NCBI GenBank assembly: GCA_947499725.1
Contig: CANMPK010000001.1
Coordinates: 62,001 to 126,000 of the forward strand
Source of the DNA: an uncultured Paracoccaceae bacterium
Lineage (GTDB): Bacteria > Pseudomonadota > Alphaproteobacteria > Rhodobacterales > Rhodobacteraceae
Length of the DNA: 64,000 nucleotides
Direction: 5' to 3'
The notes beneath the pieces were generated by a model that had not been told where the DNA came from, did no database searches, and was given only the letters and a program-made list of their open reading frames with translations. The translations under genes were made by a program, and so were the position numbers. Below, piece after piece: positions 56,639 through 63,881 of the stretch; position 1 is the first letter of the stretch, and every line of letters starts with the position of its first letter.

Positions 56639-56652
56639 CGCGCGCGCGCGCG
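56639..56652. repeat. (CG)7 tract upstream of the Tat-signal gene
   Basis: Seven consecutive CG dinucleotides run from 56639 to 56652, followed by AGGGG. Alternating CG of this length can adopt Z-DNA under negative supercoiling. It lies about 47 bp before the start of the gene ending at 55879 and inside the 3' end zone of the preceding gene. Confidence 0.7.
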
Positions 56653-56671
56653 AGGGGTGGATCCAATCGCT

Positions 56672-57031
56672 TTACAGCGAACCGGTGAAAACCCAATCAA
56701 GTGAGCACCCAGTTTGAACGCAGAAATCTAACAGCTCTTGGGTTGGTGAGTTCTGGTTATTTGTTAGTTGCGAGGGTGCATCTGTCCCCATCAGTTCCGC
56801 GAACTTTTTGACTCGAACCACAGGCATTTCCTCTTTTTCAGGAGAGTACAAAGCATCAATCTCAGCCACAGAGTAGACGGGGCGGGCATTGGGGTATGGA
56901 TAACGACGCTTAATCTGACCGCTGTTGACCATCTTGTAAAAGGTGGTGTTGCTGAACTTCCAACGCGGTGATTTGATAGCCTGCGAAGCGCTTACGAATT
57001 TAGTCTCATCGGTGATGGTTTTCGGGGGCAT
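56672..57031 (-). CDS. Phage-type DNA-binding regulator
   Basis: A 119-residue protein. The first half (SASQAIKSPRWKFSNTTFYK, then NARPVYSVAEIDALY) resembles the winged HTH of excisionase/AlpA-like proteins. The second half ends in CVQTGCSLDWVFTGSL, a signature seen at the C-terminal side of phage repressor HTH proteins (sequences like GCSLDWLFTG). So this may be a repressor or Cro/Cox-like factor. It is divergent from a small XRE-type regulator with two palindromic operators between them, the arrangement of a lysogeny-type switch. AGGAG precedes the ATG. Confidence 0.6.
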   Translation of the reverse strand: MPPKTITDETKFVSASQAIKSPRWKFSNTTFYKMVNSGQIKRRYPYPNARPVYSVAEIDALYSPEKEEMPVVRVKKFAELMGTDAPSQLTNNQNSPTQELLDFCVQTGCSLDWVFTGSL

Positions 57032-57057
57032 TGTTGCGGCTCCTAATTAATTCGTGC

Positions 57058-57107
57058 TACACTAATGGTGTAATTACTATTGGTGCTTGTGTCAACACTT
57101 TTAGTGT
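57058..57107. promoter_or_regulatory. Twin palindromic operators between divergent regulators
   Basis: TACAC-TAATG-GTGTA (57058-57072) and ACACT-TTT-AGTGT (57095-57107) are perfect inverted repeats, 22 bp apart, in the 90-bp gap between the two regulator genes. Both share ACAC/GTGT half-sites, so one repressor may bind both. AT-rich sequence between them could hold overlapping promoters. Confidence 0.65.
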
Positions 57108-57121
57108 AATAAAGGACACCC

Positions 57122-57382
57122 ATGGAACAAATGCTTCTAACAAAAGAAATCACAAAAGCTGCTCGTGGCCTTCTCGAATGGAGTGCCCCTAAGCTATCGG
57201 CTGCATCTGGTGTGCCGCTTGATACAATTAAGTCCTTTGAATCGGGGCGCACAAAAACGCTGAGTGCTGAAAATCAGGATCGCATTCAAAAGGCGATGGA
57301 ACTTGAAGGCGTTCAGTTTCTCGAAGCTGGCCATATAGCAACAGGTAATGGCGTCTCTATGGCCGATGGGGGTGGCGAATGA
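57122..57382 (+). CDS. XRE-type HTH regulator
   Basis: An 86-residue protein with a helix-turn-helix of the Cro/CI kind: ITKAARGLLEWSAPKLSAAS, then GVPLDTIKSFESGRTKTLSA, with the rest a short tail. The AARGLLEWS start is very common in small alphaproteobacterial phage-type regulators. AAAGGA precedes the ATG. The stop overlaps a small membrane protein gene by ATGA. With the divergent regulator it likely controls the island's early genes. Confidence 0.8.
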   Translation: MEQMLLTKEITKAARGLLEWSAPKLSAASGVPLDTIKSFESGRTKTLSAENQDRIQKAMELEGVQFLEAGHIATGNGVSMADGGGE

Positions 57383-57573
57383 GCCTTGATGAGCTCACTT
57401 ATCAGCTGGGTGAAGCATCCGTATATGCAATGGCTATTCTTTGTGTCATAGCGGTCTCTTACTTGCGAAAACCAAACGAAGGCTTACCATTTCTGTTTTG
57501 CACATGGGCATTGATTTTATTCGTCCCAGTGCTTTTACTTTATTTTGGCGTTTGGCTTGGAGAACTGTTGTAA
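57379..57573 (+). CDS. Small membrane protein, two predicted TM segments
   Basis: A 64-residue protein with hydrophobic stretches at about 15-29 (VYAMAILCVIAVSYL) and 38-60 (FLFCTWALILFVPVLLLYFG) joined by a short polar turn with KPNEG. Its start overlaps the XRE regulator stop by four bases, so the two are translated together. No family is known to me. Position beside a phage-type switch suggests a role in superinfection or membrane effects; this is a guess. Confidence 0.6.
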   Translation: MSLDELTYQLGEASVYAMAILCVIAVSYLRKPNEGLPFLFCTWALILFVPVLLLYFGVWLGELL

Positions 57574-57584
57574 CCGCACCCTTT

Positions 57585-59918
57585 CTATTCTGGTCGAATT
57601 TCCCCAGGCCGGAACCAGTACCCTTGTCCCTCTCGCTCGGATTTTACGATTTTGCGATTGAAACGAGCTTGTGCGTCAGGATCAACGAGCCTCATTAGGT
57701 TATCCTCGGCTAGACGCTCAAAGGCCAAGCGCGCATACCATAGAGACTGCGCTGGCGTATAATCGATCGCAAACTTTACGGCTTCACGTCCGAAATTTGT
57801 TTCCTCCCCCCTAACCACCTGCTGCGCATTACCGACAGTAACTTTCAGGCTGTCGCTCAATAGGTTGGCTGTTGGCCCTAAGAATGTATCGGCTGCGCTT
57901 CTGCCGTACCGGTTGTGATCCGCGAAAAGAAAGTCTCCAAAAATACCAAGCCCGCCACCCTGCAAAGCCGCAGCGGTCCAAAAGTCCACTGTGTCCATGT
58001 CTTTTGGGTTGCGACCCTTGGTAATCTCTTTCGCCTGGTAGGAGACCGCGCCCAAAAGCGTTGTTCCAATGAAAATAATAGACGCCTGATCGATTGCGCC
58101 AGCGTAGTTTTTATTCGCTAACTCGCTATAAATCTGGGCCAGAGGGCGCAGCATAAACTCAATCGGGAATGTCTTGTACTGCGCGATGGTGCGTAACGCT
58201 TCACCTGATAAAGAACCGGGGCTTTGTGTGCCTCTGGTGGCAGCTTGCACACGAATTGAAGAAGTCAAAATGGATCGTGACTGAAGTGCATTCACAAATT
58301 CCATGACGCTCAAGGCAGCATCACGGCCCGCAGCCGCTTCAATCTCTTTAGGTCGCAAGAACTCCACACCTTGAACCGTGTGAACCTCTGAGGCTCTAAT
58401 ACCGTCCCACATTTCAGGAGTTATTCCAAAGCCCTCAAACGTTCCCTTTACCCTTTCTTCAAGTTCATCGAAGGCAAGATTGCGCATCTTTGCCAAATCC
58501 CCAAGCGCGGACATTCCTACGGCATCGCGTGAAACCTGCGTCCACCCCGAAAGAAGGCTTGAACGCATGGTGAAGTCGGACAGGCGCGCGGCTGTGTCTG
58601 TGGTGAAATCTTCCATTGAGTACCGGTGAGAGGCAGCCCCCATATCAACGGCATTTTCTAAAATCAGGCCCATTTCTCGCGCGTTCTCGCGGAAATCTTT
58701 CGAACTAATAAGGCGCTGAACGTTTTTAAGGTGCCCATTACGCGAAAGCCCAACAAAGGCCGATGCTGCGCGGCTAGTGGCAACATCCGAAAGCGAAGAA
58801 ATAAACGCCGACCCTAATTGCACAGACGCTAGATATTGGCGCACATTCGACATTCCCCGCGCAAACATGCGATTTTCAGGTTCTTGGACCACACCGGACC
58901 AAGTATCCCGCATTGCGTTGGCAAATCTTACCCGCTCTCGGGCAATATCCGAACCTCGATTTTTCTCAAGAAAGTAATCGGTTGCGAACTGCCAAGAAGC
59001 ATCCGCATCGATGCCCAAAACCTCTACCTCTGCAATCTGGTGCGCCATGTTGTCGATATAGCCAACCATTGCACGCCAAGGGTCTGTCTGTTCGCCATAC
59101 ATTTCAGCATAGGAAAGCCAAGCGTCACCGTTTTTAAACGGCAAAAAATCAGGGTCCGTTTTGCGTTCGCCCAACTTGCGCGCGCGGAAACGTTCGCGCG
59201 CGGCCCAACCACCAGAGGCAATATGCTCGTGCATATCAATCAGGGCATCCCGTGCCCCTTCCTCGGTCATGTCACCGCCTAGATCATCTGTGAGGCGCTT
59301 CACGTCAATAAGCTGCATCACCTCGTCAGCCCATTGTTCCGCGGGAACCTTGCCAACTCTGACCTGTGAATGAGACTGAGGGACGCCGAAATTCGCCTTG
59401 GTGCGAACAAAGCCGCCGGCGTTCTCGTATAGTTCCTTTGCCAAGCTTTGCGCTGCCCCGAATGACTGAGACAATTCACTTGCCGCTCCGTCACCTGTGG
59501 ATTGCCCGTATCGTTCGCGCACCATGTTTTCCAAAGTGGCCTTATTCCGGCGCTGGCCAACAATGTTGGAACGGAACGTTTTTAAAACGGCGTTCATTTC
59601 TCCTCGGAGCTGGGCGCGGATCGTTTCGTGACGGAAACGCAATGAACCTTTATGTTCGAAGTCTTCGACAATCTTTGCAGGCGTTAGCCCTGCATCAATC
59701 TTGCGTTTAATCAGCGATTGGGCTTTTGCGTTTGCCTCGACCCGCTTGCGCGACTGCCTAGCAATCTCTGCCGCTTCCGCAACAACTTTTGCTTGCGCTT
59801 CTTCTGGGCTCATGTCCTTGACGTAATTGTCAAACGCGGTTTTGGCACCTTCGGCCAATTCTGCATCCATTTCTCCACCAGCAACGGCTCGGTTTAAGCA
59901 CTCTATAAATCCGACCAT
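57585..59918 (-). CDS. Large phage virion-type (internal/ejection-like) protein
   Basis: A 777-residue protein of a type found in prophages of alpha-, beta- and gammaproteobacteria, probably an internal or ejection protein of podophage-like particles. Recognisable parts are EQWADEVMQLIDVKRLTDDL, FKNGDAWLSYAEMYGEQTDP, DNMAHQIAEVEVLGID, and the conserved tail FAIDYTPAQSLWYARLAFER followed by RLVDPDAQARFNRKI. The N-terminal 150 residues are helical and charged; the middle contains Ala/Gly-rich membrane-active-looking segments (IIFIGTTLLGAVSY, LQGGGLGIFGDFLF). GAGGGG stands before the ATG, which overlaps the stop of a small upstream gene. It is the only virion gene in the island and appears intact. 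Confidence 0.65.
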   Translation of the reverse strand: MVGFIECLNRAVAGGEMDAELAEGAKTAFDNYVKDMSPEEAQAKVVAEAAEIARQSRKRVEANAKAQSLIKRKIDAGLTPAKIVEDFEHKGSLRFRHETIRAQLRGEMNAVLKTFRSNIVGQRRNKATLENMVRERYGQSTGDGAASELSQSFGAAQSLAKELYENAGGFVRTKANFGVPQSHSQVRVGKVPAEQWADEVMQLIDVKRLTDDLGGDMTEEGARDALIDMHEHIASGGWAARERFRARKLGERKTDPDFLPFKNGDAWLSYAEMYGEQTDPWRAMVGYIDNMAHQIAEVEVLGIDADASWQFATDYFLEKNRGSDIARERVRFANAMRDTWSGVVQEPENRMFARGMSNVRQYLASVQLGSAFISSLSDVATSRAASAFVGLSRNGHLKNVQRLISSKDFRENAREMGLILENAVDMGAASHRYSMEDFTTDTAARLSDFTMRSSLLSGWTQVSRDAVGMSALGDLAKMRNLAFDELEERVKGTFEGFGITPEMWDGIRASEVHTVQGVEFLRPKEIEAAAGRDAALSVMEFVNALQSRSILTSSIRVQAATRGTQSPGSLSGEALRTIAQYKTFPIEFMLRPLAQIYSELANKNYAGAIDQASIIFIGTTLLGAVSYQAKEITKGRNPKDMDTVDFWTAAALQGGGLGIFGDFLFADHNRYGRSAADTFLGPTANLLSDSLKVTVGNAQQVVRGEETNFGREAVKFAIDYTPAQSLWYARLAFERLAEDNLMRLVDPDAQARFNRKIVKSEREGQGYWFRPGEIRPE

Positions 59919-60016
59919 TATCTATGCCCCTCAAATGCGTTAGAAGAAAGATCCACATCTTGGCTATGGTGGACTGTTATTGATTTCATGGTGTTTCCCT
60001 CCTCGGTAGGGTTCAT
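59918..60016 (-). CDS. Small gene coupled to the replication and virion genes
   Basis: A 32-codon frame (NPTEEGNTMKSITVHHSQDV...) whose ATG overlaps the stop of the upstream gene (TAATG) and whose stop overlaps the start of the large virion gene (TAATG). An internal ATG at 59989 is preceded by GAGGAGGG, an excellent ribosome-binding site, giving a 23-residue form. The tight overlap on both sides argues for translation, possibly as a leader peptide for coupling. No family is recognisable. Confidence 0.5.
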   Translation of the reverse strand: MNPTEEGNTMKSITVHHSQDVDLSSNAFEGHR

Positions 60017-60819
60017 TAGCGGCGGTCCATTGGAGAGCCGCACCCCATCGCTAGCGCTGAATTCAACGCGCTGGCCGTGGGTCTTGCGCCTCTTCTATGC
60101 CTTTCATCAGTTGCGCTGGGCGCTGAGGTGCTAGCGGTCGGAGCGCTGCCCGTTGCGGCCTCCGGTCTAATTTCTCTTTTCTCTTTTTTGATTATTGGTT
60201 TACCCGATGGCGTCTCGACCCCATTCGCATGGGTATCTGATGGGATGCTGATGGGTCCATTAGGGGTATCTGATGGGTTTGCCGTGGCGTCTGAATGGAT
60301 ATCCGGTTCGGACGGCATTGCCTCAGATTCCCAGCCTTCAATCTGCGAGGCTAGCCGCTCCATTTCGAAAATAACCTCGTGCGGCTGGCCGTCTTTGTTT
60401 CGCCAAGCGATTAGGTCTAGGGTGCCTTTTGCCCCACGCAGCTCTGCGTAGGTTTGGCGTTTGATTTCGCTATCGGGCAACAGTAGCACCTCTTTCCAAG
60501 CTGAAATCGCGTGCCGGTATGTCTTCACCGGATTGAAGCGCAAAAAATTCACGATGGTAACAAACGGCTTTTGTCGAACAATCAAGCCAGCGCGCTCAAG
60601 CGCTTCGAACACCTCTTCGGCGTTGGCGATGTCGCCAACAAAATCCAATTCATCCGCCATGTGTGCTGGTCCCAGCCGGAGCACTCCGGCCGAGGTTTTT
60701 TGAGAGCAGTGCAGCCAAATATAGGCCATGCGATCCCGTAGGTTTTCCAGACTTAAGAATTTCTCAGAGGTCCAGATTTTCGAAGAAATCATGCCAAATT
60801 CTCGCAAGTGGCTACTCAT
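60016..60819 (-). CDS. Phage-type replication initiator-like protein
   Basis: A 267-residue protein. The N-terminal 120 residues (MISSKIWTSEKFLSLENLRD, RMAYIWLHCSQKTSAGVLRL, then EEVFEALERAGLIVRQKPFV) match the winged-helix N-domain of phage replication proteins of the O/DnaD-related kind. The C-terminal part is low-complexity (Ser, Pro, Thr, Asp rich) and then basic, typical of partner-binding tails. I expect it to recognise the island's origin or load the host helicase. ATG 60819 is chosen; an ATG six codons upstream lacks a ribosome-binding site. The start lies within the stop region of a 33-residue frame. Confidence 0.6.
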   Translation of the reverse strand: MSSHLREFGMISSKIWTSEKFLSLENLRDRMAYIWLHCSQKTSAGVLRLGPAHMADELDFVGDIANAEEVFEALERAGLIVRQKPFVTIVNFLRFNPVKTYRHAISAWKEVLLLPDSEIKRQTYAELRGAKGTLDLIAWRNKDGQPHEVIFEMERLASQIEGWESEAMPSEPDIHSDATANPSDTPNGPISIPSDTHANGVETPSGKPIIKKEKREIRPEAATGSAPTASTSAPSATDERHRRGARPTASALNSALAMGCGSPMDRR

Positions 60820-60913
60820 CGAAAACCCCCAACTCATGTGCCGGAAAATGGCGCGCGATAATCGCTGGGATTTCGGTGCTTTCGGGTTTTGGCGGCGGGC
60901 AGAAAATAATCAT
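60812..60913 (-). CDS. 33-residue overlapping small gene
   Basis: A 33-codon frame starting IIFCPPPKPESTEIPAIIAR. Its ATG overlaps the stop of the upstream winged-helix gene by ATGA, and its stop overlaps the beginning of the replication gene. It fills the gap between two genes exactly, which makes it a probable part of a coupled operon. It is too short for motif assignment. Confidence 0.5.
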   Translation of the reverse strand: MIIFCPPPKPESTEIPAIIARHFPAHELGVFDE

Positions 60914-61269
60914 TTCGGCACCTCCGAAACTTTGGATCGCAGGAACCAAACGCCGAAAAGGCGGCGCCCTGTTTCATCATCGTTCCGATAGCCAATAGTG
61001 TCGATTAGAACGCCTGCGCTTCGTAGCTCGCTGACGTAGTGCGACAACCTGCAACGCGAAGCCGCATAAAGAGGGCGTTCAATCAGGGTGCGCATGGTTT
61101 GCGTCAAGTGGCTGGAACACATTACAACACGCGGTTTTTGGTCGCCATTCGTGACGGAAAACGCCGTGTATCCAGGGCTTGAAGGAACTAGGTCTTTCCA
61201 GCTTTGCGCATCAAGCGCGTTTGCTGGCGGACGAACGCCAGCCTCGTGAATTTCAGAATATCGGTTCAT
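60910..61269 (-). CDS. Winged-helix phage-type protein
   Basis: A 119-residue basic protein. The central and C-terminal parts (TQTMRTLIERPLYAASRCRL, SHYVSELRSAGVLIDTIGYR, then RRLFGVWFLRSK) read like a winged helix-turn-helix used by phage helix-turn-helix domain proteins. It may regulate the replication operon or act in replication. The start at 61269 is chosen over upstream ATG codons at 61281 and 61305, for lack of similarity upstream. It is the first of a chain of genes linked by 1-8 base overlaps down to the large virion gene. Confidence 0.6.
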   Translation of the reverse strand: MNRYSEIHEAGVRPPANALDAQSWKDLVPSSPGYTAFSVTNGDQKPRVVMCSSHLTQTMRTLIERPLYAASRCRLSHYVSELRSAGVLIDTIGYRNDDETGRRLFGVWFLRSKVSEVPK

Positions 61270-61378
61270 TGCTCGAAGCCTCATTTCCGTTGAAGAAATC
61301 GGCAAAAAGCTCTAAAGTCCTAATTGTGTTTTTTGGACTTTTTGCCCCTGCCCAGTCTTCGATTGGGTGGGGGTTAAT

Positions 61379-61582
61379 TTATGCGGCAGTCTGCACTTCG
61401 CATTGGTCGAGAAACGCAAGAATGTCTGCGCCTCGATAGACCACGCGACCGCCGATTTTCAGATATTTGCATCCCTTGCCTTCATGGCGAAGTCGTGCGC
61501 GTGTTTGCTTGCTGCCCAGAATGTTGAGCTCAGGCGCATCACTTGCGTAGTGTTGCTCAGGGTTAATCGCTGGAAAGCTCAT
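61379..61582 (-). CDS. AlpA/excisionase-type HTH protein
   Basis: A 67-residue protein with a MerR/AlpA-like HTH_17 fold: ELNILGSKQTRARLRHEGKG, CKYLKIGGRVVYRGADILAF, ending LDQCEVQTAA. Such proteins act as excisionases or as activators of the integrase of satellite elements such as P4-like islands. It lies between the integrase block and the replication block, the expected place. A 129-bp gap with no gene separates it from the gene to its right. Confidence 0.78.
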   Translation of the reverse strand: MSFPAINPEQHYASDAPELNILGSKQTRARLRHEGKGCKYLKIGGRVVYRGADILAFLDQCEVQTAA

Positions 61583-61711
61583 GAAATTCTCCGAAATCTG
61601 TTGATACTAAATAGTTAGTCTCAGTTACGCTTCGGAATTTTTAGGGTGTTTAATAAATGCAACCTCTACGGAGATTGTAAAGATTTGATTTTAAAGGTTA
61701 AAACGCAGAAA

Positions 61712-62278
61712 TTAGTTTGACTCTTTAAAGAATTGAATGATGTTATTTAGAGCCATATCTGCTACTTTTTGCGGATCAAGCGCTCGGGCGACTTTGCAGA
61801 TTGCTTTCCAATCTTTCTCGGTAAAGAAATCCTGAATCCCAGACCTTTTGTCGCCCCAGCCCAAAGCGACTAAAGAAGCAGCGGAAAGCCGCGCTCTAAG
61901 TTGTGCTTCGGAAGTTTTCTTTTTTTTCGATATTAATAGTTCCCAAAGTAAGTAGCTGCTTGCAATCTTCCAAAACTCTGCATTTAAACCTTCTCTAGTT
62001 AACCCACGTTGAACATTCCTCAGACGGGATCTCCAGAGTTGATTTTTATCAACATGACGCCCGGTTGGTGCAAATCTTTCACTTAGCTCGCCGGCCTTTG
62101 GTTTACTTGCTCCTAAGCCGTACAAGGCCCATGCCCAGCAAGTTGCAAACCTAGCAGGGCGATGTTTGTATCCGACAGTTCCTCTAGGCCTACCGCGCTT
62201 GACTTGCTGGGGTAGGCTTTTCTGAAATCTGCTTGAACGTTGCGTCTTTGAAGATGCTTTGGGGCCTCTCTTAGCCAA
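61712..62278 (-). CDS. Hypothetical protein coupled to integrase
   Basis: A 188-residue, strongly basic protein I cannot assign. The N-terminus is Lys/Arg-rich (AKRGPKASSKTQRSSRFQKS, then KRGRPRGTVGYKHRPAR), resembling AT-hook-like or DNA-contacting tails. The rest is helical with several Trp residues. The TTG start lies 8 bp inside the integrase stop, with AGGT upstream, so it is co-translated with the integrase. It could be an accessory recombination factor. Its AT content is higher than that of the integrase. Confidence 0.55.
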   Translation of the reverse strand: MAKRGPKASSKTQRSSRFQKSLPQQVKRGRPRGTVGYKHRPARFATCWAWALYGLGASKPKAGELSERFAPTGRHVDKNQLWRSRLRNVQRGLTREGLNAEFWKIASSYLLWELLISKKKKTSEAQLRARLSAASLVALGWGDKRSGIQDFFTEKDWKAICKVARALDPQKVADMALNNIIQFFKESN

Positions 62279-63458
62279 CTTTGCTTACCTCAGAACTTTT
62301 AACTCCCCCCATCAGCGCCGCCGTTTCCGCGCCAATTGCTTCACGCAGCTGATCCGTTTCATCGCTGGCCATCTGAACATATCGCATGGCCATGACGCTG
62401 GTTTTGTGCCCTAGCAGGTCTTGCAACAGGGGGACGGACGCACCCCGCCTTGCTGCGTTTGACATTGCCGTTCGTCGGAGGTCGTGAAGTCTCGCGCCTG
62501 AAATGCCTGCTTCGTCACATGCGGCTGCGAACAGTCGGCCAATCGCCCGATAGTCCAGGGGCGCCTTGTCAGTCTTTCCTGCGATGACAAATTTTCCAGT
62601 TCTGGGACTGTCAGCGACCAGTGCTAGGGCAGGGGCGGGCAACGTATGCACCCTCGCGCCGGTTTTTGTGTCTGGAAGTTCAAGGCGTCCGGTCTTCACA
62701 TCAAGATTATCCCATTCGATGCTTTGCACTTCGCCAATTCTAAGGCCTGTTAGGGCGGCGAGACGAATGGCAAGTATAGCCCAAGGGTTTGCATCACTCA
62801 TTGACGATAATGCGCGGCCGAGGGCACCGATTTCATCAGGACTTAGTGTTCGCAGTCTCGCGCGTTCTGTGGCGCGTTCCACACCTCGAACAGGGTTAGT
62901 ATGTTGAGGTCGAAACTTCCAATCCTCTCCGAGCCGAAATAACTTGGATGTTAGGGCTAAGACACGATTTCTCATTACAGGGGCGAGGTCGCGCACCATT
63001 TTCTCAACGTGAGCGCTTGTTACGTCTTCGACCAGCAAAGCACCAAGGGCAGGGCGAATGTTCCCCTCAATCTGTCGCTGGTATCCTGATATGGTTTTCG
63101 GCTTGAGTTTGCCTAGCTCTAGGCGCTTTGGCATGTACTCGTGTAAATATCGGTCCAGCATCTCGGAAACTGTGATCCGCGCGCGTCTTGACGCCTTTTC
63201 GTCTAGCGGATCCACTCCTCGCGAAAGCCCCCTCTGAGCCTCTCTCGCAGCGTCCCTTGCTTGATGAAGTGTGAAGGCTTCAGCGGTGCCAATTGTCCAG
63301 CGGCGCTTTCTACCCGATGCATTTCGATAGTCCAAAACCCACGTGCGGCGACCAGAGGTGCCCACACGTAAGGACAGGCCCGCTGGATCATCATCGCGCA
63401 GATTATAGACCGTATCCTTGGGCCTCGCGTCCCGAACCTGTTTGACCGTTAGCCCCAA
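62271..63458 (-). CDS. Tyrosine-type integrase
   Basis: A 395-residue P4-like integrase. The N-terminal DUF4102-type arm-binding domain (VYNLRDDDPAGLSLRVGTSG, RRTWVLDYRNASGRKRRWTI) precedes the core-binding SAM-like domain, and the catalytic domain has Arg in AALTGLRIGEVQSIEWDNL, the box II HDLRRTAMSNAARRG, GH in LLQDLLGHKTSVMAMRY, and the Tyr nucleophile in MRYVQ. The TTG start is supported by AAAAGG upstream and by absence of any ATG or GTG before an in-frame stop. It lies 165 bp from attR and should catalyse integration at tRNA-Arg. Confidence 0.95.
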   Translation of the reverse strand: MGLTVKQVRDARPKDTVYNLRDDDPAGLSLRVGTSGRRTWVLDYRNASGRKRRWTIGTAEAFTLHQARDAAREAQRGLSRGVDPLDEKASRRARITVSEMLDRYLHEYMPKRLELGKLKPKTISGYQRQIEGNIRPALGALLVEDVTSAHVEKMVRDLAPVMRNRVLALTSKLFRLGEDWKFRPQHTNPVRGVERATERARLRTLSPDEIGALGRALSSMSDANPWAILAIRLAALTGLRIGEVQSIEWDNLDVKTGRLELPDTKTGARVHTLPAPALALVADSPRTGKFVIAGKTDKAPLDYRAIGRLFAAACDEAGISGARLHDLRRTAMSNAARRGASVPLLQDLLGHKTSVMAMRYVQMASDETDQLREAIGAETAALMGGVKSSEVSKVG

Positions 63459-63478
63459 AACGCACCTTTTCGTTGCTT

Positions 63479-63496
63479 GTCACCAGATTGTCACCA
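63479..63496 (+). repeat. Arm-type direct repeats near attR
   Basis: GTCACCA at 63479-63485 and 63490-63496, with an 11-bp period, equals the arrangement next to attL. It lies just upstream of the integrase start and 127 bp from the core repeat. The intervening DNA to 63622 is AT-rich without a gene. Confidence 0.65.
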
Positions 63497-63622
63497 CGCA
63501 ACCCAAAAGCACCGGAAACGTGAGGAATGAATTTCAAACGAATATATAGCTGATTTATATAATATAAAAGGCTTGTCGGCATTTTTGGGAATCTAAAGGA
63601 AACCGTAGGAAACTCAATGGTA

Positions 63623-63671
63623 CTGACTTCTAATCAGCAGGTTGAGGGTTCGAGTCCTTCAGGGATCGCCA
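63623..63671 (+). repeat. attR, right copy of the 49-bp core repeat
   Basis: An exact copy of the tRNA-Arg 3' half at 50940-50988, marking the right boundary of the island. It is not preceded by a tRNA 5' half, so it is the displaced remnant. Confidence 0.95.
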
Positions 63672-63706
63672 CCCCCACTTAAGTCCTTGATCTAATTTAG
63701 TAATTT

Positions 63707-63730
63707 TTTCCAACTTGCAAAAGTTGGAAA
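63707..63730. repeat. Perfect 10-bp hairpin beyond attR
   Basis: TTTCCAACTT (63707-63716) and AAGTTGGAAA (63721-63730) pair around GCAA. It lies 36 bp after attR and would originally have followed tRNA-Arg, so it may be the tRNA transcript terminator, now separated from the tRNA. The stretch from 63731 to 63881 shows no gene. Confidence 0.5.
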
Positions 63731-63881
63731 CAAATGCTGATCATAAGTTATTGAAAACAAAGAAATAGGGCTAGTCCTATGCGGATTTACAGTGGCAACT
63801 ACCTTGGAGGAAGATAAGGCGCGACGAGTGACTTTCGACGTTAGAAATTTTTCTTCAAAAAAATCCATTTAGGGAGCAGCC

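Larger units (their letters stand above)
50940..63671. mobile_element. tRNA-Arg integrative island, phage-satellite-like
   Basis: The 12.7-kb island is bounded by a 49-bp perfect direct repeat of the tRNA-Arg 3' half. A tyrosine integrase lies at the right border. Phage-type genes are an AlpA-like factor, a winged-helix protein, a replication-initiator-like protein, divergent repressor-type regulators, and a single large virion-type protein. No terminase, portal, capsid, tail or lysis genes are seen, and all open frames are accounted for. The left third carries the STAS-GHKL/DUF4325/PIN operon, a secreted nuclease and unknown proteins, typical of variable cargo. The left part is clearly more AT-rich than the chromosome. 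Confidence 0.9.

Noticed and set aside
50989-63622. Complete prophage
   Set aside because: No terminase, portal, capsid, tail or lysis genes can be found, and the one virion-type gene is embedded in the replication operon.
63601-63671. A second tRNA-Arg gene at the island's right end
   Set aside because: Only the 3' half is present; there is no D arm or matching acceptor 5' strand, so it is the attR remnant.
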